NCBI RefSeq assembly: GCF_004217215.1
Contig: NZ_SHKP01000007.1
Coordinates: 310,001-374,000 of the forward strand
Length of the DNA stretch: 64,000 nt
Source of the DNA: Rivibacter subsaxonicus
Lineage (GTDB): Bacteria > Pseudomonadota > Gammaproteobacteria > Burkholderiales > Burkholderiaceae_C
Direction: 5' to 3'
The notes beneath the pieces are model-generated. The model had not been told where the DNA came from. It saw nothing but the letters and a program-made list of their open reading frames with translations, and made no database searches. How positions within the stretch are numbered: the first letter of the stretch is position 1; each line of letters begins with the position of its first letter. The translations under genes were made by a program, and so were the position numbers. Of the stretch, positions 55,657 to 64,000 are shown one piece after another.

Positions 55657-56537
55657 CAGTAGACCGTCTCTTTGAGCACCTGCATCAGGTACTGGCCGTA
55701 GCCGTTCTTGAGCATCGGCCGGGCCTGGGCCTCGAGTGCCTCGGCACCGATCCAGCCCGAGCGGAAGGCGATCTCCTCCGGGCACGCCACCTTCAGCCCC
55801 TGCCGCTTCTCGAGCGTGGCGATGAACTGGCCGGCCTCGAGCAGGCTGTCGTGGGTGCCGGTGTCGAGCCAGGCGTAGCCCCGGCCCATGATCTCGACAT
55901 TGAGTTGCTGCTGCTCGAGGTAGCGGGCATTGACGTCGGTGATCTCGAGCTCGCCGCGCGGGCTGGGCGCGATGCCGGCCGCGATATCGCAGACCTGTTC
56001 GTCGTAGAAGTAGAGGCCGGTCACCGCGTAGTTGCTCTTGGGCGCTTTGGGCTTCTCTTCGATGCTGATCGCGCGTCGCTGCGCGTCGAAGGCCACCACG
56101 CCGTAGCGCTCGGGGTCGTTCACGTGATACGCGAACACGCTCGCGCCGGCCGGTCGCGCGGCCGCCGAGGCCAGTTGTTCCTGCAACGCGTGGCCGTAGA
56201 AGATGTTGTCGCCCAGAACCAGCGCGCTCGGATTGCTGCCGATGAACTCACGGCCGAGGATGAAGGCCTGCGCCAGGCCATCGGGGCTGGGCTGCACGCA
56301 GTAGCTGAGGTTCAGGCCCCAGCGCGCACCGTCGCCGAGCAGGGCCTCGAAGCGAGGTGTGTCCTGCGGCGTGCTGATGACGAGGATGTCGCGGATGCCG
56401 GCCAGCATCAGCGTGCTGAGCGGGTAGTAGATCATCGGCTTGTCGTACACCGGCAGCAGCTGCTTGCTGATCGCCAGCGTGGCCGGGTGCAGCCGGGTGC
56501 CGGAGCCGCCGGCGAGGATGATGCCCTTGCGTTGCAT
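55656..56537 (-). CDS. rmlA: Glucose-1-phosphate thymidylyltransferase
   Basis: First enzyme of the dTDP-sugar routes: glucose-1-phosphate + dTTP to dTDP-glucose. It has 293 residues. The nucleotide-binding [34 protein letters not shown] and LGDNIFYGH are diagnostic; [19 protein letters not shown] is the sugar-binding part. It supplies both rhamnose and the 3-amino-dideoxyhexose pathway. rmlC overlaps its stop. Confidence 0.97.
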   Translation of the reverse strand: MQRKGIILAGGSGTRLHPATLAISKQLLPVYDKPMIYYPLSTLMLAGIRDILVISTPQDTPRFEALLGDGARWGLNLSYCVQPSPDGLAQAFILGREFIGSNPSALVLGDNIFYGHALQEQLASAAARPAGASVFAYHVNDPERYGVVAFDAQRRAISIEEKPKAPKSNYAVTGLYFYDEQVCDIAAGIAPSPRGELEITDVNARYLEQQQLNVEIMGRGYAWLDTGTHDSLLEAGQFIATLEKRQGLKVACPEEIAFRSGWIGAEALEAQARPMLKNGYGQYLMQVLKETVY

Positions 56538-56568
56538 GGTCTGTTCGTCGCGTTGAAGTGATGACTGC

Positions 56569-57465
56569 TCAGCGGCCGAGCACCTCGGCCAGCATGCGCT
56601 CCACGCCCTGCTGCCATGACGGCAAGCGCAGCTCGAAGGCGGCCTGGAGTTTGCGCGTGTCGAGCCGCGAGTTGAGCGGCCGTGGCGCCGGCAGCGGGTA
56701 GGCCGTGGTCGGCACCGGCTCGATCGCCGCGGACGTCACCTTGATCGGCTGACCGTTGGCGCGAGCCCACTCGACGACGAAGCGGGCGTAGCCGTGCCAG
56801 CTCGTCTGCCCGGCGGCGGCCGCGTGGTAGGTACCGGCGAGTTCAGGCCGGCGTGCCAGCGCGAGCAGCGCATGGGCACTCACATCGGCCAGCAGGTCGG
56901 CGCCGGTCGGGGCGCCGACCTGGTCGTCGATCACCGCCAAGCGCTCGCGCTCGGCTGCGAGCCGCAGCATCGTCTTCGCGAAGTTGCCGCCGCGCGCCGC
57001 GTGGACCCAACTCGTGCGCAGGATCAGGTGGCGGCAGCCACTGGCGCGGACCAGTTCCTCGCCTTCGAGCTTGGTGCGGCCGTAGGCGTTGAGGGGGCCG
57101 GTGGGCGCATCTTCGTTGCGGGCGTCGCTGCCAGAGCCGTCGAACACGTAGTCGGTGCTGTAGTGAAACAGCGTCGCTCCGATGCGGGCTGCCTCGCGCG
57201 CCAGCACGCCGGGCGCCGTGGCGTTGACGGCGCGCGCCTGTTCGGCGTCGCTCTCGGCCTTGTCGACCGCGGTGTAGGCGGCGGCATTGACGATCACATC
57301 GGGCCGCACGGACTGCACGGTCGCCGCCAGTGCTTCGGGTTGGCCGAGGTCGCCTTGGAGGTCTCGCGAGTGGCGATCGAGCGCGATCAGTTCACCCAGC
57401 GGCGCGAGCGAGCGCTGCAGTTCCCATCCGAGCTGGCCACTCTTGCCAAGCAGCAGGATCTTCAT
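56569..57465 (-). CDS. rmlD: dTDP-4-dehydrorhamnose reductase
   Basis: Last enzyme of dTDP-L-rhamnose synthesis. It has 298 residues in an SDR fold: [19 protein letters not shown] (NADPH motif), [21 protein letters not shown], and [12 protein letters not shown] (Tyr-x3-Lys). The start overlaps the stop of rmlB by four bases. Gene order here is rmlB-rmlD-rmlA-rmlC. Confidence 0.96.
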   Translation of the reverse strand: MKILLLGKSGQLGWELQRSLAPLGELIALDRHSRDLQGDLGQPEALAATVQSVRPDVIVNAAAYTAVDKAESDAEQARAVNATAPGVLAREAARIGATLFHYSTDYVFDGSGSDARNEDAPTGPLNAYGRTKLEGEELVRASGCRHLILRTSWVHAARGGNFAKTMLRLAAERERLAVIDDQVGAPTGADLLADVSAHALLALARRPELAGTYHAAAAGQTSWHGYARFVVEWARANGQPIKVTSAAIEPVPTTAYPLPAPRPLNSRLDTRKLQAAFELRLPSWQQGVERMLAEVLGR

Positions 57466-58535
57466 GCGCCGGTCGCCCTGCCGCCGTAGTTCTGCGCGAC
57501 CCAGTCGCGATAGCTGCCGCTCTGCACCTCGGCGACCCAGTCGCCGCGGGCGAGATACCACTCGACGGTCTTGCGGATGCCGCTGGCGAAGGTCTCGGCC
57601 GGGCGCCAGCCGAGCTCGCGCTCGATCTTGCGGGCATCGATCGCATAGCGGCGGTCGTGGCCCGGACGGTCCGTCACGTAGGTGATCAGCCTGGCATAGG
57701 GGCCGGCCGGGTCGGGCCGCAACTCGTCGAGCAGCGCGCAGACGATCTTCACGATGTCGATGTTGGCCTGCTCGTTCCAGCCGCCGACGTTGTAGGTTTC
57801 GCCGAGTCGGCCTCGCTCGAGCACCGCGCGAATCGCGCTGCAGTGATCCTTCACGTAGAGCCAGTCGCGCACCTGCTGGCCATCGCCGTAGACCGGCAGC
57901 GGCTTGCCGGCCAGCGCGTTGACGATCATCAGCGGGATCAGCTTCTCGGGGAAATGGTATGGCCCGTAGTTGTTGCTGCAGTTGGTGGTGACCACCGGCA
58001 TGCCGTAGGTGTGGTGCCAGGCGCGCACCAGGTGGTCACTTGCCGCCTTGCTCGCCGAGTACGGGCTGTTGGGCTCGTAGGGATGAGTCTCGGTGAAGGC
58101 CGGGGCGGCTGGCGAGAGCGAGCCGTAGACCTCGTCGGTGCTGACGTGGTGAAAGCGGAAGGCGGCCTTGTCGGCACCTTCCAGCGTCGACCAGAAGCCG
58201 CGTGCGGCCTCGAGCAGCGTGAAGGTGCCGTCGATGTTGGTGCGCATGAAGGCGCCCGGCCCGTGGATCGAGCGATCGACGTGGCTCTCCGCCGCGAAGT
58301 GGACGATGGCTCGCGGCCGGTGCGTGGCCAGCAGGCGGTCGACCAGCGCGCGGTCGCAGATGTCGCCCTGCACGAAGACATGCCTGGCGTCGCCCTGCAG
58401 CGAAGCCAGGTTGCGCAGGTTGCCGGCGTAGGTCAGCGCGTCGAGATTGACGACCGGCTCGTCGCTCTGGGCGAGCCAGTCGAGCACGAAGTTGCTGCCA
58501 ATGAAGCCGGCGCCGCCGGTGACGAGGATGGACAT
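57462..58535 (-). CDS. rmlB: dTDP-glucose 4,6-dehydratase
   Basis: Makes dTDP-4-keto-6-deoxyglucose, the branch point for L-rhamnose and the 3-amino sugar. It has 357 residues: [16 protein letters not shown] (NAD), [11 protein letters not shown] with catalytic Asp-Glu, [16 protein letters not shown] (Tyr-x3-Lys), [21 protein letters not shown]. The start is clear and the length is normal. It follows the chain-length gene by 59 bases on the same strand. Confidence 0.97.
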   Translation of the reverse strand: MSILVTGGAGFIGSNFVLDWLAQSDEPVVNLDALTYAGNLRNLASLQGDARHVFVQGDICDRALVDRLLATHRPRAIVHFAAESHVDRSIHGPGAFMRTNIDGTFTLLEAARGFWSTLEGADKAAFRFHHVSTDEVYGSLSPAAPAFTETHPYEPNSPYSASKAASDHLVRAWHHTYGMPVVTTNCSNNYGPYHFPEKLIPLMIVNALAGKPLPVYGDGQQVRDWLYVKDHCSAIRAVLERGRLGETYNVGGWNEQANIDIVKIVCALLDELRPDPAGPYARLITYVTDRPGHDRRYAIDARKIERELGWRPAETFASGIRKTVEWYLARGDWVAEVQSGSYRDWVAQNYGGRATGA

Positions 58536-58594
58536 GGACGAATGACCTGTATGGAACTGCTTGGAACGAACGGGGACGAGCTTGCGTGGACGAC

Positions 58595-59758
58595 CTAGTC
58601 GCCGCGCCAGGCCGTGCGCAGCCGGGCCAGCTTGTCGGCGGTGGCGGGGTCGCGGGCGCTCTCGTGCCAGAAGTGGCGCGCGACGACGAACGCCGCGACG
58701 AGCAGGAACGACAGTGCCACCGCCGCCACCGCGATCAGTCCGCGCTTGGGCTTGCTTTTCCATTCGGGCACTGTGGCCACGTCGACGACCTGGATCAGCG
58801 CGCCCTCGCGGCTCTCGTCGAGCCGCGCCAGCTCGTACTGGCGCGAGAACAGTTCGAACAGCGTCTCCTGGTACTTGAACTCGCGATAGCGGCCAACGTA
58901 GTCGGAGCCCCCGCCCAGTTCACCACTGCGCTCGAGACCAGCCAGCTGCCCGCGCAGCGCTGCGAGCAGCGACTGCTGCTGCTGCACCTCGGGCGAGGCG
59001 TCGGCCAGGCTGCGCCGCATTGTCTGCAGCTTCACTTCGGCGGCCGTCACTTCGGCACGCAGTCGGGCATAGCCTTCGGCCGCTGCCTTGGGCTCGGCCT
59101 TCAGCGCGCCTTGCGAGAAGCCGCTGCCCTGCAGGTCCATTTGCGCCTTGGTCAGGCGATCGCGGGTCTGCTTGAGCTGCTCCTCGAAGAAGACGCGGCG
59201 CTGCTGGGCCTCGGTCAGCGCCAGACTGGAGGACAGGCGCCGCAACTCCTCGACATGCGCGTTGGCGATGTCGGCTGCGCGTTGCGGGCTCCGGTCGTCC
59301 GCCTCGATGCTGATCAGTCCGTCCTTCTTGCCGATCGCGAAACGAACGTTCTGGGCCAGCTCCTTGCGGGCCTGGAATCGGTAGTCGACGTCGTAGACCT
59401 GCATCAGCTTGAAGCGGTCGATCAGCCGATCGGCCACGGTCTCGCTCTGCATCAGCGCCACGTACTGGTCGGCCGGGGTCTTGAGGCCGGCACCGCCGGC
59501 CAGGCCCGCCAGCGCTCCGAGCTGCGACAGGGCGGCCCCGACCTGGTTCTGCTGCTGTTGCGGCGGCAGCAGGCTGGTCCTGGCGGTGTAGGTCTTGGGC
59601 AGCAGGAAAGCGATGCCCAATGCCACGAGCCCGGCCGCCAGGGGGCCGAGGATCAGCAGCTTCAGGTTCTGCGCCAGCGGCACCGCCACATCGAGCAGGT
59701 CGACCCCGTCCTCGAGGATCTCGGCCCGCGGTGCGCTCTGTGTCATTTCGGCGTGCAT
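58595..59758 (-). CDS. Wzz-like polysaccharide chain-length determinant
   Basis: A 387-residue inner-membrane protein with a helix near each end (about 31-53 and 340-361) enclosing a long, mostly helical periplasmic domain. The N-terminal Wzz domain has [21 protein letters not shown] and [26 protein letters not shown]; the PKRGLI segment precedes the second helix. It lacks a C-terminal kinase domain, so tyrosine kinase activity, if any, is elsewhere. It lies two bases downstream of the export gene. A start at 59746 is also possible. Confidence 0.88.
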   Translation of the reverse strand: MHAEMTQSAPRAEILEDGVDLLDVAVPLAQNLKLLILGPLAAGLVALGIAFLLPKTYTARTSLLPPQQQQNQVGAALSQLGALAGLAGGAGLKTPADQYVALMQSETVADRLIDRFKLMQVYDVDYRFQARKELAQNVRFAIGKKDGLISIEADDRSPQRAADIANAHVEELRRLSSSLALTEAQQRRVFFEEQLKQTRDRLTKAQMDLQGSGFSQGALKAEPKAAAEGYARLRAEVTAAEVKLQTMRRSLADASPEVQQQQSLLAALRGQLAGLERSGELGGGSDYVGRYREFKYQETLFELFSRQYELARLDESREGALIQVVDVATVPEWKSKPKRGLIAVAAVALSFLLVAAFVVARHFWHESARDPATADKLARLRTAWRGD

Positions 59759-59759
59759 C

Positions 59760-61715
59760 TCACTTGCCCACCGCAACGAAGGCCGCGGCGCTGAGGCCGG
59801 TCTGGTAGAGGATCTGCGCCCAGTCCTTGAGATCCTGGGTCAGGGTCGTGCGGTCGAGTTCGTCGGGCACGAAGATGGTGTCGCCCGGCAGCGCCGCAAC
59901 GCCCTTGAGGTCGCGCCCGCTGATCCAGCTGCCGTTCTGGCGCGCGCTCACCACGCTGCCGTTGGGGCGGATCAGGAACACGCTCTGGGCGTCGGCACCC
60001 ACCGTCGGGCCACCAGCGAGCTGCAGGAAGTCATTGGCGGTGGCGCCCTGCTTCCAGAGGTAGCTGCCGGCGTTGTAGACGCTGCCGAACACGCCGACGC
60101 TGGTCGCCTGCGGCGGGATGAAGATGCGATCACCGTCCTCGAGCGCCAGTTCGGGCAGCTTGGGAGCGGCCGGATCGATCTGCAGCACCACGCGGCCGCT
60201 GGGTTTGAGCTCGCGCAGCCGATCGACGAGTCGCTGGATCGACTGGTTGCGGGCGCCTGCCGCGGCCGCTTCGTCGGCCGAGGCCACGCGCTGCGTGTTG
60301 GCCGACTTGGAGAAGGCCACCTCGAGATCGCGTAGCGCGCGCTCGTAGTTCTGCTGCTGGGTCACCCGCACGCTCTCGCGATTGAACTCGGTGCCGAACA
60401 CGTAGGCCGCCGGCGTCAGGCCGCCGGCCACGGCGAGCGCGTCGCTCATGCCGCTGCCTGGCGGCAAGAGGTAGTCGCCCGGCCGCAGCACCTCACCCTC
60501 GACCCTGACGAGCTTGGTCTGGCGTCCCACCGGCAACGCGGCGTCGACCGCGCTGAACGCGCGCAGCACGTCGCCGTTGCGGGCCGCCACACCTTCGCCG
60601 GCTGGCAGGTCGATCTGCGTGACGCGCTGGCTGCTGCGCTCCTCGAGTCGCTCCACCGCGAGGCGGCTGCGGTCGGCCACGGTGTTGAAGCCACCCGCCA
60701 TGCGCAGCACGTCGGCGACGGTCTCGCCGGGCTTGAGTTCGAAGATCGCCGGCCGGTTGACGCTGCCGATCAGCGCCACCTGCGGGCCGACCGGGCCGAC
60801 GTAGATCACGTCGTCGGCCTGCACGATGCGGTCGCCGGTACGCTCGCCGTTGAGCAGGAAGTCGTAGAGGTCGAAGCGGGTCTCGACCTTGCCGGCGCGG
60901 CGCAGCTCGATGTTGCGGAAGCTGCCCGATCCCGACGGCCCGCCCGCGGCCAGCAGTGCATGCGTCAGCGTGGACAGGCTGCTGACGCTGTAGGCGCCGG
61001 GCTGCGGCACAAAGCCGGTGACGTAGACACGCACGCCGCGCAACTGGCCCAGCGTGGCGCTGAGCTGGTAGTTGCGGAATTGCTGGCCGACGCGGCGGCT
61101 GATCGTGTCGTTCAAGTCCGCGTAGCGCACACCGGCCACCTGCACCGGGCCGACACGCGGGATGTTGATGCGGCCGGAGCGATCGACCACCAGCCGCAGG
61201 TCGGCGTCGACCGAGCCCCAGATCGTGAGCAGAACCTCATCGCCCGGCTTGATGAGGTAGTCCGCTGGCACCAGGGGGCTGAAGTCGGCGGCGGCGCGAT
61301 CGACGGCGTGGGTGATGATGTCGGCACCGAGGCGGTTGACTTCGGCCGGTGCCGCCAGGCGCCGCACAAAGGATTCGAACTCGCTGCGCTTCGTCACGGG
61401 CACCTGCCCGCGCGCCTCGCCCTGTCGCTCGCTCGCATCGACCTCAGCTTGGCGCTCGCGTGCTTCACCAGGTCGCTCCCTGGTCGTAGACCGCGCGCGC
61501 GATTGTTCGGTGCTTCCAGGTGCTGGCGACGGCTGGCGCAGCCGGATCGGGCCATTCGCGTCGGTCTCGCTGCGCGGCTCCGCGCGCGTGTCCTGCTGGG
61601 CTGACGCTGCGGTCGCGGCTGTCATCGCCGCAAGGACCAGCGAAGCCTGGGCCAGGGCGAGGCAAGTTGACCGAAGGGAGCGCTGCAGGGCGCGAAGTAG
61701 GCCGTCGAATCTCAT
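59760..61715 (-). CDS. Polysaccharide export protein with SLBB domains
   Basis: Wza-like outer-membrane export protein of 651 residues, longer than E. coli Wza because it has more SLBB domains. A signal peptide ends near residue 40, followed by a low-complexity charged stretch (about 45-105). The export domain contains DYLIKPGDEVLLTIWGSVDADLRLVVDRSGRINIPRVGPVQVAG (about 148-190), then several SLBB repeats (RVYVTGFVPQPGAYSV; VALIGSVNRPAIFELKPGETV). There is no lipobox cysteine, so it is not a classical lipoprotein. Confidence 0.9.
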   Translation of the reverse strand: MRFDGLLRALQRSLRSTCLALAQASLVLAAMTAATAASAQQDTRAEPRSETDANGPIRLRQPSPAPGSTEQSRARSTTRERPGEARERQAEVDASERQGEARGQVPVTKRSEFESFVRRLAAPAEVNRLGADIITHAVDRAAADFSPLVPADYLIKPGDEVLLTIWGSVDADLRLVVDRSGRINIPRVGPVQVAGVRYADLNDTISRRVGQQFRNYQLSATLGQLRGVRVYVTGFVPQPGAYSVSSLSTLTHALLAAGGPSGSGSFRNIELRRAGKVETRFDLYDFLLNGERTGDRIVQADDVIYVGPVGPQVALIGSVNRPAIFELKPGETVADVLRMAGGFNTVADRSRLAVERLEERSSQRVTQIDLPAGEGVAARNGDVLRAFSAVDAALPVGRQTKLVRVEGEVLRPGDYLLPPGSGMSDALAVAGGLTPAAYVFGTEFNRESVRVTQQQNYERALRDLEVAFSKSANTQRVASADEAAAAGARNQSIQRLVDRLRELKPSGRVVLQIDPAAPKLPELALEDGDRIFIPPQATSVGVFGSVYNAGSYLWKQGATANDFLQLAGGPTVGADAQSVFLIRPNGSVVSARQNGSWISGRDLKGVAALPGDTIFVPDELDRTTLTQDLKDWAQILYQTGLSAAAFVAVGK

Positions 61716-61881
61716 CTTGGGAAGGGTTTCCGGCTATGGCGCACGCCGCGACAACGGGCAATCGGCGGCTCGGGGGAGCGGAGGGCTAGCGGCTGGATTC
61801 TAAGGACTGCCCCAAAACGCTTCCCCATCCCCCTAAGGATTGGGACGGGTCGTCACGAGTGACCGATACACTCGCGGCCCC
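61716..61881. promoter_or_regulatory. Divergent control region of export and initiating-transferase genes
   Basis: 166 bases between the divergent SLBB export and WecA-like genes. It holds a CTAAGGA(C/T)TG motif twice (near 61800 and 61834), an imperfect inverted repeat CCCATCC-N6-GGATTGGG, and the palindrome GTCAC-GA-GTGAC (61852-61863). These may be sites for an EPS regulator; no promoter pair is certain. Confidence 0.4.
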
Positions 61882-63015
61882 ATGACGGTTTTCCTTCTCG
61901 GCTTCGCGGTTGCCAGCCTGCTGACCCTCCTGATCCTGCGCGCGGCGAGCGCGGAGGGTCATGTGGCGCTCGACAGCGATCTCGATGGTCCGCAGAAGAT
62001 GCACGCGCGTCCGGTGCCGCGCATCGGTGGCGTCGGCATTGCACTGGGCACGCTCGCTGCGGTGCTGATGCTGTGGCGGCAGCAGCCCGCCGTCGGCGCG
62101 CAGGCGCTGGTGCTGCTGGCCTGCGCGCTGCCAGCCTTGGGCGCCGGCCTGGTCGAGGACCTGACCAAGGGCGTCAGTCCGGGCCAGCGCTTGGCCTGGA
62201 CCGCTGGTTCGGCTCTGCTGGCCGCATGGCTTCTCGGCGCGGTCGTCACGCGAACCGGCATTCCCGGGCTCGACCTGATCGCGGCCACCGCGCTCGGCTC
62301 GGTGCTGCTGGCGGTCTTCGTGGTGGCGGGGGTCGCCAACTCGGTGAACATCATCGACGGCATGAACGGCCTGGCCTCGATGTGCGTCGTCATCATGATG
62401 GCCGGGCTGTGCTACGTGGCCTTCGACGTCGGCGATCAACTGGTGGCATTTGCCGCGCTGGCGGTCATCGGCGCGGTGCTCGGCTTCTTCATGTGGAACT
62501 ACCCGCGCGGCCTGATCTTCCTGGGTGACGGTGGCGCCTACTTCCTAGGCTTCATGTTGGCCGAACTCGGCATCCTGCTGGTGGTGCGCAATCCACAGGT
62601 GTCGCCGATCTTTCCGCTGTTGCTCTGCGCCTACCCGATTTTCGAGACCTTGTTCTCGATGTACCGCCGCAAGGTGGTGCGCGGCCGCGCGGTCGGCATG
62701 CCCGACGGCATCCACCTTCACACGCTGATCTACCGGCGCCTGATGCGCTGGGCGATTGGCGCGACCGATGCCGCGATACTGACCCGACGCAACTCGATGA
62801 CCTCGCCCTATCTTTGGGTGATGTGTTCGCTGTCCGTGATCCCCAGCGTGCTGTGGTGGGGAGACAGCGCGATGCTCTCGGCATGGATGCTGCTGTTCGT
62901 GGCGTCGTATGTCCTGCTTTACAGCAGCATCGTGCGCTTCAGGACACCGCGGATCCTGATCGTGCGACGGCGCTCGCACGCGTCGCCAAGCTCCGGATCC
63001 GATCCCGGGCGATAA
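61882..63015 (+). CDS. WecA/MraY-like undecaprenyl-phosphate sugar-phosphate transferase
   Basis: A polytopic initiating transferase of 377 residues with about 11 helices. Conserved motifs are KMHARPVPRIGGVGIALG (cytosolic loop), the LVEDLTKG acidic motif, NSVNIIDGMNGLASM, FLGDGGAYFLGFMLAELGI, and the C-terminal histidine motif DGIHLHTLIYRR. It transfers GlcNAc-1-phosphate or a related sugar to undecaprenyl phosphate. It is a different fold from the PglC-like protein at 40343-40936. It runs toward the helicase gene on the same strand. Confidence 0.92.
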   Translation: MTVFLLGFAVASLLTLLILRAASAEGHVALDSDLDGPQKMHARPVPRIGGVGIALGTLAAVLMLWRQQPAVGAQALVLLACALPALGAGLVEDLTKGVSPGQRLAWTAGSALLAAWLLGAVVTRTGIPGLDLIAATALGSVLLAVFVVAGVANSVNIIDGMNGLASMCVVIMMAGLCYVAFDVGDQLVAFAALAVIGAVLGFFMWNYPRGLIFLGDGGAYFLGFMLAELGILLVVRNPQVSPIFPLLLCAYPIFETLFSMYRRKVVRGRAVGMPDGIHLHTLIYRRLMRWAIGATDAAILTRRNSMTSPYLWVMCSLSVIPSVLWWGDSAMLSAWMLLFVASYVLLYSSIVRFRTPRILIVRRRSHASPSSGSDPGR

Positions 63016-63022
63016 TCCGGGA

Positions 63023-64000
<978 letters not shown>

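Overview
The window is a chromosomal stretch of a high-GC betaproteobacterium. Several things point to Burkholderiales, probably the Rubrivivax/Leptothrix/Methylibium side: the gene order of the cytochrome oxidase cluster, a DUF4148 protein, a PEP-CTERM protein together with an EPS-associated MarR-type regulator, and REP-like palindromes of a style common in that order. This placement is inferred from family knowledge; no 16S gene is present.

Layout. 1-2.1 kb: 3' part of trmL, comF and a divergent bioC-like gene. 2.2-12.1 kb: an aa3-type cytochrome c oxidase cluster (DUF2244, coxB with a fused cytochrome c domain, ctaD, a 36-residue assembly protein, ctaG/cox11, DUF2970, ctaE, SURF1, a SCO-like protein, ctaA, ctaB, sco), interrupted by one reversed DUF2909 gene. 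It ends in a bidirectional terminator shared with rpoH. rpoH carries a perfect CIRCE operator. 13.4-32.7 kb is mixed housekeeping: a two-component system, ychF, pirin, MOSC, AsmA, a UbiH-like monooxygenase, dsbC, DUF4148, DUF3429, an M61 peptidase, DUF3108, an unrecognised 174-residue protein, enoyl-CoA hydratase, a methyltransferase, a PEP-CTERM protein, a PNPOx-like flavoprotein and lysS.

32.8-63.0 kb is a large surface polysaccharide locus. The first block (+ strand, 32.8-42.8 kb) has a flippase, an acyltransferase, two glycosyltransferases, a methyltransferase, ugd, a DegT aminotransferase, a PglC-like sugar transferase and a WbpM/PglF-like dehydratase. The central part (42.8-49.9 kb) holds glycosyltransferases on both strands, an EpsG/Wzy-like polymerase, methyltransferase and Wzx; part of it is visibly less GC-rich. 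The third block (- strand, 49.9-61.7 kb) makes sugar nucleotides: a dTDP-3-amino-3,6-dideoxyhexose route (aminotransferase, acetyltransferase, acyltransferase-ketoisomerase fusion), GDP-L-fucose (gmd, fcl), an EPS-type regulator, dTDP-L-rhamnose (rmlC, A, D, B), then a Wzz-like chain-length protein and an SLBB export protein. A WecA-like initiating transferase lies divergently from these, and the window ends inside an RhlE-type helicase.

Together the locus can make activated L-rhamnose, L-fucose, a 3-N-acyl-dideoxyhexose, glucuronic acid and probably a 4-amino-4,6-dideoxy sugar. It has two different initiating transferases and two flippases, so it may build two glycans. No wholly new system is obvious. 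The best leads are a REP-like palindrome translated in frame inside an aminotransferase, the CIRCE site on rpoH, the acyltransferase-ketoisomerase fusion beside a second acetyltransferase, and the SCO-like protein with a displaced histidine.
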